DNA of 64,000 nt from Symsagittifera roscoffensis (Eukaryota > Xenacoelomorpha > Acoela > Convolutidae), in contig NC_087067.1 of NCBI RefSeq assembly GCF_963678635.1, positions 38,783,682 through 38,847,681 of the forward strand. The letters are read 5' to 3'. Below, in pieces: positions 1 through 10,930 of this stretch. The position numbers and the translations under genes were made by a program. Each line of letters begins with the position of its first letter. Position 1 is the first letter of the stretch. The notes under the pieces are model-generated. The model saw only the letters and a list, made by a program, of their open reading frames with translations. It was not told the origin of the DNA and did no database searches.

Positions 1-63
1 AACTTATCTCCTTAGCTGAAAAATCAATATGACTTCATTGTGCGTATTTTTTTTTTCATTTAG

Positions 64-1211
64 ACGAAACAATCTTGGCTCGTCGAGACATTCACCCAAA
101 GCTAACCACTGTCGGCTTACTGCCACATGAACCAGATAATCTCTCCAGAATTAATCCAGAGCTTCTTGACTTCATCGACAAAAGCGACAAACCAGTTCTC
201 TACGTTTCAATTGGAACCCGGAACACTTTTTCAGATGATGAGACGAAAATCTTGAAGCGTGTTTTTGAAACGCAGGATCAGTTTAGAGTTGTTTGGGCTC
301 ATCGCACTTGGAATTATGACGTCATGGATAAAATTGACCAATCAAAGCTGTTTGTTCAGGGCAAAGTGGCGCAGAGGGATATTTTGGGGCATCCGAAAGT
401 GTAAGATGATAATTGAAATCATTTTAGAAGCGACTTGGTAAAAAGATACCCAGTAAAAAAGAAGGATGTTGTAACTCTCCATAAGATTTTTATGAGAAAA
501 TATTGGAGGTCTTTTATCATTACCATCTTTATTGTCAATTTCAAAGTAGGCAGGCTCCCAAATAGCTCTATTTTACACATTCAAAAACCCAAATTGACTG
601 CTTTTCTGTTGTACCGAGACATTGAGAATTATCCGTAACGTTTTCTTAATATACCGCAAAGGTTTGAAAACAGAATAAAGCAAAGTTATCATGTAATTGT
701 TTTGTTAATTTTTTCTTTTGTTAATATCAAAAAACTTTCTAGTCGAGTGTTCATGTCTCATTGTGCCACTGGTGGGTTTTCGGAAGGCCTGTCACGTGAC
801 AAAGTGTTCATCGCTGTTCCCCAGAGAGGTGACAATTTCTACTTAGCCGATGTAGTCAAAAAACAAAGCCTCGGAGTCGTCGTCAACTCGGAACCATCCG
901 ACCTCGAAATGCGAGCTGCTCTCAAAAGCATTCACGAAAACTTAGATTTCTATCTACAAAATGTGCAACAGTTGAAAGAAAAACTTTCCAAAAACTCTAT
1001 CAAAAGACTTGAAAATATAGTAGATTGGTTAATCGATCAGAAACAAACCACCGTTTTTGACTTCGAAGAAAGCAATGTGATATCTTTGCGTAATAGTTTG
1101 ATCACCCTTAGTCTCACTGTTTTGGCTATAGTAGTTGTTCCTGCTTTAACGTTTATTTATTTTCTTAAAATTTGCTGTTGTAAAATTATTGCAAAAGAAA
1201 AAATCAATTAA
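64..1211 (+). CDS. UDP-glucuronosyltransferase, 3' half (two exons, cut by the window edge)
   Basis: UGTs transfer glucuronic acid or another sugar from a UDP-sugar to small lipophilic molecules in the ER lumen. Exon 64-400 follows a T-rich acceptor ending in tttag. It carries the start of the sugar-donor half (PVLYVSIGTR, VVWAHRTW) and ends at a GTAAGA donor. Exon 743-1211 begins inside the family signature (RVFMSHCATGGFSEGL) and ends in TAA. A hydrophobic segment (TLSLTVLAIVVVPALTFIYF) follows, then a Cys-rich basic tail ending KEKIN, which fits the KxKxx ER-retrieval pattern. The codon for Val in HPKVRVF is split by the intron. The first exons would lie left of position 1, so whether this copy is a full gene is unknown. 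It differs from the copy at 22591-23738 by one coding substitution (Asn for Thr in VVVNSEPSD). Confidence 0.9.
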
Positions 1212-1350
1212 AAATTTATAACGATGGCATTAAATTCTTTAAAGAACTAGTTGTAATGTTCAGTCAGTTGTATATTAAACATAACATCTAGTTGGGCTCA
1301 AAATGATATATTTTATTGAACCTAAAATCAAAGAAAACAATATAAAAATT

Positions 1351-1395
1351 GGCTGGTTGTGCTGCAAGTAGCACAAAATGTTTGTGTCCCAGTCT
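1351..1395 (+). repeat. Hairpin repeat, copy 1
   Basis: Member of a dispersed family of about 45 bp. The stem TGTGCT/AGCACA flanks a six-base loop. The order of bases before the loop differs from the consensus CTGTGCAAGTAGCACAG, yet pairing is kept. Confidence 0.6.
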
Positions 1396-2267
1396 TCTTT
1401 GCAAAAAATCTAGTAGAAAACAAATTTATATATATATTTTTTTCAAATGGTTTTCATATTGAATTTTGAGTGGGAGGGGGAGGAGGAAGCGTTGAATTAA
1501 CATTATTTAGCTTATTTTTCAAATGTTTTCGTTCAAGTCGTTTTTACGTAAAATAACAAAAAAAAAGAAAAAATGTAGTTGCAATGAAGTGTGGGCTGTT
1601 CTTCATCTATTCATGCATTAGTTTACCTAAAAATCTGTTATTTGCGTCAATTTTTATTTTAATTTTTATTTTGATCTATCGGTTGAGACTTGATGAATAT
1701 TCTTTGTAACACTTGACTTAGTGAGAAAAAAGCACGAATTGAACTTCCTCATCATCTTTGGTGATCAAAACAAAACTTTTTGTCATAAAAAAAATTCATT
1801 ATTTTGAAGTTTTTCTACTCAAGTCGTTTTTCATCGACAAAACTAATTAGGTTCAGCGCAGAAAGCAGAAATTTAAAAAAAAAAGCTAGCAGAAACGAAG
1901 AAAATTGCGTTTTTTTTGCTTTTTTTTTAAACTTCTATGCAAAATGGATATAAAAGTAAATAATTTAGATACTAAGTTATATATTTTCAACTTACTGGAA
2001 CTTATATCAACTTAAACTTGAATTGGCCATGCAAAAAACGTCAAAGAAAAAAATCTACAAAAAATGATAGTTTTTCTGGGAGCTTCTTTTAAAGGCTCAG
2101 TTTTAAAATTTCTATTAAGTATTGGATCATTCAGAGCTGCGCCCAAAAAATGCGCCCAAAAACATAAAAAAGTTAGTTTCAACAGACAGAAACTAGATAT
2201 TACAGATTTATGAAAGTCATCGTTCATATTTCAAAATACAAAATTCAAAAAGATTACAATGTGTAAC

Positions 2268-2313
2268 AAGGATAGCCCATTACTGTGCAAGTAGCACAGA
2301 TTGTTCCGACCAA
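2268..2313 (+). repeat. Hairpin repeat, copy 2
   Basis: A full match to the family core: aaggatagcc, then the perfect 6-bp stem CTGTGC/GCACAG around loop AAGTA, then a GTTCCGACCA tail. Confidence 0.75.
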
Positions 2314-2519
2314 AGCCTTTGAAAAAGCACAATTAATCTAGATTAAAAAACCAAAAATAGAATAAAAACTCATAAAAGCATTTGGAAGTTGTTTTTTCGC
2401 AGCTATAATCATGATAGAAAAAAGATCATGTGATATTTCGCATGACATCTTACAAAAGTTTGTTGTGACAACTGCTTTTGTGAGAAAAAGTACACGGCCG
2501 AATCCCAAAAACCCTCATC

Positions 2520-4422
2520 GAAACGCCTCTTTTGGCTTTGATTCCACGTATTGGCCGTGTAGGCGACTGACTTTGAGACGAGTCGTGAAAAATGGATTTT
2601 GTGATTGTTTTTCCGTGGCAAGTTGTTGAAATGTTTTCAGTGGGGGGCTTGAAGATGTTGCAAGTTGCTCAGTGTTTTTCCCTTCTTCCGGCGGCACAAT
2701 TTTTCTGTTTTCTGGGATAGATAATCTTGTAACTCTTTCACAAATTCTTACAGTCGGAGAAAAAAACTTCTAATTAAAAATTAATATGATCTGACGAATA
2801 AGTATCCAGTTAATTAATGTCGCGTACCCCATCCATCGAAGTTGAACAAAAAGTTATGTTACGTAGTTTTTAGGAACTTCAAAAGTCATCATTTTTTCGT
2901 TTTGCACATGCTCGAATTTTCTTGTCCGCTGTGAAACGTTGGCTCGTGTTTGCACTTTTTTCGTCTTACCCGAGTGCTTCTGCGGCGACGAGTGCTCACT
3001 TTTTCTTACTTAATCAATGTCTACGGAATCAGGATTGGATCATGACATTTTTATAAGTGAAAAAACTTGCACTGTCTTATTTCTAAAAATTTAACACAAT
3101 TAAAATAAAGTATGCACATTATGCGAAGTAACCGTAAACGATCCGGAGTACTAAACACTTTTCCTTTCAACGGTTGTCTGGTGGCTCGCCAACTGACTTC
3201 TTGAAATAAGGTTTCTTCAATTTTTTTTGGGTTAACCAATGGTTTCCTTTCTTCTGCTGATCGCTAGATGGATACCTTTCGTATTCTTTCTGGTCCAGCT
3301 GATGATCATCAATGTACCAATTTTTTACTGGTCAAGATCTGAATTGTCGTATCCCAAACTACGTGCCAGGAGCAATAGAAAGTTTTTTCAAAGCAATTGT
3401 GCACCCAATGGAAGATTGGATTGAAATACTTCATTTCAATTAATTTTTTGATAGCCGTTTTCGAAGACGAGTTTAGAAATTCAAGTTATTTCTTACAGTG
3501 TAAAAAATTTTCTCTAAGTCAGGTTGACCCGTCGCTTATAACGGTATAGCTTTTAACAAATTTATCGGACAACGTTTTAAGTTTTTGAAAAAAATTCCAA
3601 CCTTGAGAGAGTGACATGGCGCTAAAACTGCAATCCAAATTTCAAAACTGCTTTTGAACTGATAAAAGAGCAAAATGCAATGCATAAGGATTTCGTTTTT
3701 TCGGCGAATTTCATCTTTGCATAACTTCAAGAGCACAATTCAAAAAGCTTTTTCATTCAACAGAGATTTGCCATGTAATTTATCAGAGCAAAAAAACACA
3801 TAAAATGCCGACAAAAGAAGCAAACGCAAAACTTCAAAAAAGCTTTTCGATTTATTTTCAATTTGAACGAATTTTGTTACTTTGTCCGATAAATCTGTTC
3901 AAAGCTATATCAGTTGGTAATTGTCATGTTCAATTTTATAATACTAATTTTAGAAAGAAAGCAAAAAACATAAATAAATTAATATAAAGTAGGAAAACCG
4001 CGTAAACAACAATAATTTTTCAGAATTAGTCTAACACCATTAATAAAAACCTGTAGATGTAAGTACCTTCAAAAGTATTGCGATGAAAAGTTGTTAGTCT
4101 TATTACACACAAAAAAATATATTTTGTCCCCGACAAAAATACACTGGAAAAGTGTGTAGCAAATTGTTTTTTAAGAATCTATTTGTGCTTGCGGGTTATG
4201 CTGGTATGAAAAAGTTGTTTTTTGACTTCTTTCATATTTCGATTTCGAGTAGTTTTTACGTTTTGATCACATTCTCATCAAAAAATTTTCTGAGAGGAGA
4301 GGTTAAGAACCGAACAATTATCATTGATCCAGACGTTTATCACTTTACAAAACTGAGTGCTAAGTGAAATTATTCACTCCAATGCGTCCAATTTGTTGTA
4401 GGTTCAAATTTGATCCCAATGG
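2520..4422. other. Intergenic, no supported gene
   Basis: Only short open frames without homology are visible. Near 4361-4420 a segment containing ccaatttgttg recurs in diverged form at about 6553-6612, so it is a small dispersed repeat that ends just where the Tc1-like element begins. Confidence 0.6.
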
Positions 4423-4424
4423 TA

Positions 4425-5740
4425 CACTATCTCGTCAAAAAGACTCATACAGGCTTTTTTCTCAAAGTGTCTGTTGAAAAACCGTTTTTTAGATAAGTTG
4501 TCACCAAAATATTGTTAGTCTTATTTAAGAGTTGAGGCCCGTAAATTTTAACGTGAAACGTTTTTTTGTTTTGTGTTCGTTTTGGTGTGGTTTATTCAAT
4601 TAATTCAGAAACATGGCTAAACGCAACACATCAAATTTAGAAACGAAATTCAAAACTTTTGGCTTACACAACAAGGTTGGACCTACGGACAAATAGCCAA
4701 TACGCTGAAAGTAAACCGACAAACTAGGTACATTTTTTAAAAAGCTTGTCCTAAAGACCCTACATTCTCTGGACTTTCTAGATGTGGATGAAAATCAAAT
4801 TTAGAGTAAAAAAAGAAAAACTCTTATTCAGAAATTTAAAGAAAGGAGACAGAAAACGATCTATCAAGTTACCATCGTCGGATGATAAATGTTTCAGTAC
4901 AAAAAAAAACCATCTCAGCAATTACGATCAGACGTAATTTGAAAAAACATGGTTTTTAGAGCAGATCGGCTTCTCTGAAACTAAATAACTAAATTTGGGC
5001 AAGAAGAACAGTGCTTTTCGGAAGAAGAAGCGCCGTTTTTGGGCTAAGAATCCAAATTTTTTGCAGTCTGTTATTTTTTAAGACAAAGTCCGATTTGCCA
5101 TGAATACAGACGGCTGTATTCGAGGTTGGCGTCAACGTGATGAGCGTTATAAGCCACAGTGTAAGGTTTTGAAGAATTCTTCCCATTTTTCTGTTATGTA
5201 TTGGAGGTTCAGTACACCTGACGGTAGTTTTGGATTAGTAAAATGTTCCCTGCATTAGGTTATAGCTATTAGCTTAAGTTTATAGGGACATAATTGACCA
5301 AAATTTGATCAAGGATTAACCAAAGTTTGGCAGGAAGCTCATGGAAGACAATGGCCCTGTTCATAAAGCAGAAATCATAAGAAAGTTTTTAGCCGAAAAC
5401 CATATTCAGACCACCGATTGGCCCGGATAGAGCCCCGATCTAAACATCATAGAAAATTTGTGGTCGCTGATGAAGAAACGAATGACTGGATAGACCCAAT
5501 TCAAAAAAAACTGAGAAGAAGGCATCGAAAACGCTAGAAAATCTAACTCTGCCGGTTTTGTGAAACAGATGTATAAATCTATCCCTGCGAAAGTAAATTT
5601 AAAAATAAAGACGAAATGTGCTGCTGTTGGTTAATAGTTCACTTCTTGCTAAAAAAATATCTAACCTTTTTGTCAAGTGCCAGTTTTTTGGAAAAAAACG
5701 TGAAATTTAGGTCATTACGAGTCTTTTTGGCGATATAGAG
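4425..5740 (+). mobile_element. Tc1/mariner-type DNA transposon, decayed
   Basis: The ends form an inverted repeat (CACTATCTCGTCAAAAAGAC on the left, 19 of 22 bases matched by the reverse complement of the right end), flanked on both sides by TA, the Tc1/mariner target. Inside, from about 4613 to 5640, a transposase reading frame survives with many stops and frame shifts. An N-terminal helix-turn-helix-like start (MAKRNTSNLE) is followed near 5341-5480 by the DDE-domain landmarks MEDNGPVHKAEIIRKFLAEN and SPDLNIIENLWSLMKKRM. No frame is open throughout, so the element is dead. It would only move if a related transposase acted on its ends. Confidence 0.85.
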
Positions 5741-5742
5741 TA

Positions 5743-6600
5743 GTTCTCCGATTTACTGCTGTCTCCGTTATCATACACCGTGTTAACGTTTGATGCGGTT
5801 TTGTTTTTTGAAGAACTGCGAAGTGTATCAGGGGGTTAGTTCAAAATCACAACTATTCATTAGTCACATTTTAAACTCTTAGGAAAAGATTTTGTAGGAG
5901 GTTTCAAAACTTTTTCATTGAAGTCAATAAGTAAAAAAAATTGCTTAGGTTAGTTCCTGCTGTTTCCGTTATGCTTGACAATGTTAATTTTAAAGATTTT
6001 TTTGTTTGAACAGCGGAGTTAACAGCGAACTATCAAATTGTTCACAAGTTACTCTTGTGAAATAGTTTTCGTAGGAGACCCAATTTTTTTCTAAGTCGAA
6101 ATGTAAAAAAAACTTGCGATGAATAATTTTGTACCAATGAGTAGTTCCACGATTTACTGCTGTTTCCGTTATCATCCACGACATAAATGTTTGGTTCCAT
6201 CAATTTTAAAGTTATTTTAAATAGAATAGCCACATTTGAAACTCTTGGGAAATACTTTTGTGGGAGGTCTAAAAATTTTATAATCAAAATGTAAAAACAT
6301 GTGGGACCAAAACCCTTTTTCTATCCATTCATAGGACTAGTTGAACAATTGAGAAAATATATTTCCGCATCCGCTCGTTTTATCCCCTTAATTTTTCATG
6401 TTTTTGTTAGCGTGCTTTTTGTTCTTAATTTTGTACACTCCAATCAGGTTTTTTTTGTCTACTTTTTCGATTTTATTTGAGAACCCAGAAAAGAGCAAGT
6501 CGTCTTCAATACTTCTGGTTCAATGACTTCTATTAAAACCACATTTTCATTTGGTATGGCTGCTAAGTACAATTGTTCGCGTCAATGCTTCCAATTTGTT
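5743..6600. other. AT-rich intergenic with a local repeat
   Basis: A phrase of about 25 bp (tttactgctgtctccgttatcat) occurs at about 5753 and, with one change, at about 6154; a shorter relative lies near 5959. Surrounding sequence is loosely repeated, suggesting an old roughly 0.2-0.4 kb tandem duplication. No gene seen. Confidence 0.5.
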
Positions 6601-6609
6601 GGAGGTTAA

Positions 6610-6740
6610 ATTGTGTGGTCATAGTAGAGCGAGCTAATAACTCGCAAGTTTGAATCCATACATGACTGCGCCGTTATAACAATTCAGGACACCGTTACGT
6701 TTATAACTAACTAACTAACTAACTAACTAGCTAACTAATT
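6610..6740 (+). repeat. Probable tRNA-Ile-derived SINE with (TAAC)n tail
   Basis: The stretch agagcgagctaataactcgc followed by aagtttgaatcc resembles the D-arm to anticodon loop and the B box (GTTTGAATCC) of an isoleucine tRNA. It is followed by about 40 bp of unrelated body and a (TAAC)n run at about 6702-6740. A tRNA-like head plus a simple-repeat tail is the usual SINE plan. No full tRNA cloverleaf can be drawn, so it is not called a tRNA gene. Confidence 0.5.
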
Positions 6741-6761
6741 AAAGATATCCTTGGAAGCACA

Positions 6762-6806
6762 AGGATAGCCGTTTGCTGTGCAAGTCGCACAGAATGTTTC
6801 GATCGT
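6762..6806 (+). repeat. Hairpin repeat, copy 3
   Basis: aaggatagcc, then CTGTGC-AAGTC-GCACAG, then a GAATGTTTCGATC tail. The loop has changed (AAGTC) while both stem arms are intact. Confidence 0.75.
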
Positions 6807-8734
6807 ATTCTGAAAAATAGAAAAAATATATATATTTTTAAAATTGGCGTCGTTTTTTGTTTGTGGTGATAAAAAAAGGATCTAAGCCAAAACCTAGAAC
6901 CAAAGCATATTTGACAGTCATAGTTAAAAAGCAAATTCGACAACATTTGATTGAAAAAGCAAGAAAATTTGAAGAAAAAAATTAATTTGTTAGTTTTTGA
7001 AGTTTGTTTTTATTTCCTAGATAGCACTAAAAAATAGGCTCAAATTTTTTTGGAGTGAACAAAATTCTGATTGCTTAAACAAAAGTTTCAATACTTTTTG
7101 CGCATTGTTTATCTCAACTTTGTGACTTTTTTGAAAGTTTTGTAATGTCGTTCAAATCACGACTTAAAGGGTTTTTTAATGATATATCACTCGACCCATT
7201 TCGTTGCTTTTTGATTTTGTGTGAAAAGCAAAATAAGCTTGATCGCTAACTTAAATCGCTCGAAATTAGACCAGAAAATTCAATTATTTCAAATCTCTTT
7301 TTCTCGAAACTGAGACATCTCTAAAGAAATCATTTAATGTCGTTCGACGGAAAAAGTTTTAATATGAAACATCCATCAAAACATTCCGATGTGTGGCATT
7401 TTTGGCTACTAATTTTGAGTGAAAAACAAAAAAATTTAAAAAAAAACTAAATGATTCCCGAAACAGAATGCAATCCGATCTCATATTGATCGTTGAAAGG
7501 TACTTAATTTGAAGGTAAGTGTACTGGATGAAACTAAATGAGGTTTGAACAAAAACCTTTTTAATAAGTAAGTCATGATAGTTATAGAAGACAATTACTA
7601 TAATTCCGCGTCTGTACATTTAATAAAGTTTTTCAGGTTCCATTGAAAGTTTCAAATTCAAGTGTATATCAGTTTCATTTATTTAGCCTTAAATTTTAAA
7701 GTATGATTTTTTGCTGTTTGTTTACATGTTTTTTTTTTGCTAGACTGAACTGCAGCCATCATATTTGTTTTGTTTTCTTCTTATCGGGTGGTGCAATTCA
7801 CTTTTCCCCTGGGGGCAGTAAGTGTAAATGGAATTTATGGATGGTTTGAATTGACTTTCGATTTATATTCCTCATCCCTTGGTTTAATTCCTCGGTCACA
7901 AATTGAGCGGAAATAGGCAGACATATTGGCTCCTCTGTTATTATGTGAGAGCATTCACGAGTCATATAAACAGGAGGCTATAAATTTCAAGCCTATCATC
8001 ATCCTCCTCGTTCTAAACTCCGTGGTTTTCTTAGTTAAAAACAAATTGGTAATCTAGTTTAAAAAAATAAGCCAGCTCAATCAATACCTTCAATCTCAAC
8101 TTCAAGAAAAAGCTTAGAAACCAAAGTTCAGATAAACGTATGTTTGTTCATTAGATTTCCGGTATTTTTGCCAAGCACTTTTATTCGCGGTAAGAAAAAA
8201 CAGTACTTTTCTGTTTAAGTTTCTATGCCACCAAAAGTGGTCTTAACAGCCATCAGCTTCAGGCTACCGCTTTCAGCTTTTTACATTTGTAATCTACCGG
8301 TAAAATAAAACCAAAATAATGAGCTAAACAAGAACAATGCAAGGAAAATAAAAGAGTTTTTGTCACCGAAGCCCATTTCTATTTTTTGGTGGTGTTTCTG
8401 CGGCGCTGCTTATATGCTATAGATTTGCATAATGTTTTTTTCTCTGTAAAATTGGCACCAATAATTAAAATTGATGGGAATTTTAATCGCCAAATGAGGC
8501 TGCTGAATACTAATCACCATTTTGAGCAGTCAAAACGTCGGCTAGTTATAAATTTTAGACGCGACATATCAAATATTTTTATGCGCTGTTTGTTGAATTT
8601 ACAACCGTGGGTTGGCTTAGAAATTGCTCATCAATTGGCGTTTTATTTTCCTTATTATTAAAAAATTGGTAAGAAATTTTAATTTGTTTACGTGTTACTT
8701 AACAATCATATCAGCCGATGGCGAAGAACACGCA
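6807..8734. other. Intergenic, no supported gene
   Basis: AT-rich sequence with scattered short open frames, none showing a recognisable domain, codon bias or convincing splice boundaries. Confidence 0.6.
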
Positions 8735-8742
8735 TATATAGA

Positions 8743-9165
8743 CAGGGGCGGATTTAGGGGGGCGGGGGCGGACGTTCCCCCTCCCTCAGGCATTCGACCC
8801 CCTGACGACCCAACGGGTACCCCCTTTGTACTATTTTGAGATATCCATTTTTGGTGACGGACCCAAAATTTTTCCAAAGGCGCCTTCAGCGCCAATATAT
8901 ACTAATTTTGAGGGGAGAGCGCGCGCCGAAAAAACGCAACTTTTTTTGTCAAAATTTTCCAAAAAGTGCCTGAAAACGCCTTTTTCGGCCTGTTTTTTTT
9001 TAAATTTTGCCTGCGGCGCAGAATATGTGACAAAAACAGGGTCTTTGTTGTGCTTTGGGAGGGCTCGGAAAATCAACTTGGTCGACCTAAGAAAATGGTC
9101 AAAATTTTCGAAATTTTTTTTGAAAGTCCGCCCGCACCCTCGAGAAAATCCTAGATCCACCCCTG
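8743..9165. mobile_element. hAT-type MITE (CAGGGGCGGAT family), copy 1
   Basis: A 423-bp element with terminal inverted repeats: CAGGGGCGGATTTAGG on the left, and CCTAGATCCACCCCTG on the right, which reads inward as CAGGGGTGGATCTAGG. The flanking octamers TATATAGA (8735-8742) and TATACAGA (9166-9173) match at seven of eight positions, as expected for an aged 8-bp hAT target duplication. The interior has no transposase. It has patches such as GGCGCC and ctgcggcgcaga that recur in the copy at 42090. The open frames on both strands here are MITE sequence, not genes. Confidence 0.85.
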
Positions 9166-9461
9166 TATACAGACACAACTATTTTTGGTATTCGCCAGCA
9201 CCCCTTTTGGGAAAACTTTGATTCCAATTCAGTTGACCTGCTCTTAAATAGAGATCTACTTAAGTAATACTTGCAATATCACTTTAAAATTACTGATAAA
9301 CAAAAGAAAGTTTTCTGAAGCAACCAGAAAGAAACAAAATAATATTTTTGGCGTAGCAAATTTTAGCTAAATAAAAAGCTTGATTCAAATTGTTGAGCTT
9401 TTGCATTGCACAAAATATTTGTTGTTTGGGTGAAAGATAAACAAATTAACCTAGTAAAGTT

Positions 9462-9567
9462 TAAACTGGATTGATAAATTAAACTGGATTGAATAAATTA
9501 GGGACACCCTTAAACTGGAACACCCTTAAATTAGGAACACCCTTAAACTGGATTGATAAATTAGGTT
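9462..9567. repeat. Short imperfect tandem repeat
   Basis: Units built from taaactggattgataaatta and ggaacacccttaaa alternate four to five times. Likely a decayed minisatellite. Confidence 0.6.
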
Positions 9568-10883
9568 GGTATCAAGAAAAATTTCAATCAAGATTTTTTA
9601 AAAATTAACTGCACACCGTTTATATTACTAGGTAAGCGTAGAAAAGCATGTCACTTTGATTTTAAAACGGCAATTTTTTTTGAAACAAAATTTTTTTTAT
9701 TACGCTATTTTAAGTGCCCTAGTATAATATCGCTAATTTTTTTAATTTGGAATTTTTTTTTCAAAAAAATATAACTGGTGATATTTTGATAAATCGAAAC
9801 AGAACTACTTGAAAAGACTACTCGTATCAAAGCAAAACCTTGAATATTTCGACTGCCCTTTGATTTCTAGGCATTATTCTGAAATTTACCGTTTAAACAT
9901 TGACAAATTTTCAAAAAAGTTTGAAAATAAACTGATTCTATGCTTAAAAAATCCCGCACACGATTCAAAATACAAATGTTGATAGCGTCTAGCAACGCAA
10001 TAACAAATCCTCCTAGTTTATCTCAAATTGTATTGCAATAAGTTTTTTTGCCGGATCATTTTCATTGCATTTTAAAACAAAATATATCACGCGTTAGTTG
10101 TCCCAAATTATCCGCAATGGAATTTTTTAAGCCACAGCAACGTTTCGAAACAGGAACACAGATTTGAAAAAAAAATGTTTCTGAATTTGAGCTAAGGACG
10201 TGACTAGTTTTCAGATGGTATAAGAAGACTGTTCTAAACTAGCTACTTGAAAACTCAGAATTTGTCCTAAGAAAAACAAACCACACCGAGTACAAATGTT
10301 CTCTCCATTCTTTGAAATTTACAACAACAGCTGAAATTATTCAGCCAAACATACATAGACTGTTCTGCGACAGACAATGCGATGACATTTCTAGCTAAAA
10401 AAAGTCCAATCTGAGTTTCGAGGAAGAATTTTTTTAAAGAGGGTATTGACAATTACAAAGGAGCGGCCTGAGCGAAGAGCAAACGCTTGCTTTGCTGCGC
10501 TTTCCATCTGCGCAAAAACAAATTGCGTGAGAATAATTAAAAATCTGAAAAGGTTATATATTATTGGATGAACTGTCTGAATTTGAATTTGAGTAAAATT
10601 TGGGACAATTAACGACTTTGGGACGAAATTTGGGTCGATATATTTCGCGGTACTAACGCGTAAGCGGAGAGTCAATCCGTCTTAAAAATGTTCCAAATTG
10701 GTTGAAAGAAGTTTATTTGCCATAATTGATTTGTTACAAGGAGCAAAAATTATCCTTTTCTACTTTATATGGCGTGTGGGGGGATGATTTTCATAAAAAA
10801 ATTCAAATTTTAGAAAAAAAAGTTTTCATTTTATTTTATTACATTTAATTTTTTAATGTTATCACTGCTCCATAAAACCTTAA

Positions 10884-10930
10884 AAAGCAGTCGGAACATT
10901 CAAGGCTTCGCCCTGATACGAGCAGGCTTG
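10884..10930 (-). repeat. Dispersed repeat sharing GAATGTTCCGAC with the hairpin family
   Basis: On the minus strand this reads ...GAATGTTCCGACTG, the same dodecamer that follows the stem in the hairpin family, but no stem is present. The plus-strand sequence around it (cagtcggaacattcaaggct ... gcaggcttgttt) is matched, with changes, at 17179-17226. Confidence 0.4.

Larger units (their letters stand above)
1..2519. repeat. Segmental duplication, copy A
   Basis: This block matches 22528-25047 base for base except for one A/C change in the coding exon and a one-base difference in a T run near 1911-1918. It includes both UGT exons, their intron and about 1.3 kb of 3' flank with two hairpin repeats. 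Homology stops sharply after 2519 (cctcatc, then gaaacg here and atcttt in the other copy). The left limit is not visible because the window starts inside the block. Either a very recent duplication or an unresolved assembly duplicate would look like this. Confidence 0.95.

Noticed and set aside
3239..3424. Possible membrane protein start (MVSFLLLIARWIPFVFFLV)
   Set aside because: Hydrophobic by AT-rich composition, only 61 codons, with no donor site, domain or neighbouring exon.
8695..9221. Several overlapping open frames of 60-130 codons on both strands
   Set aside because: They lie inside the hAT-type MITE and translate its GC-rich ends; no homology or splice structure.
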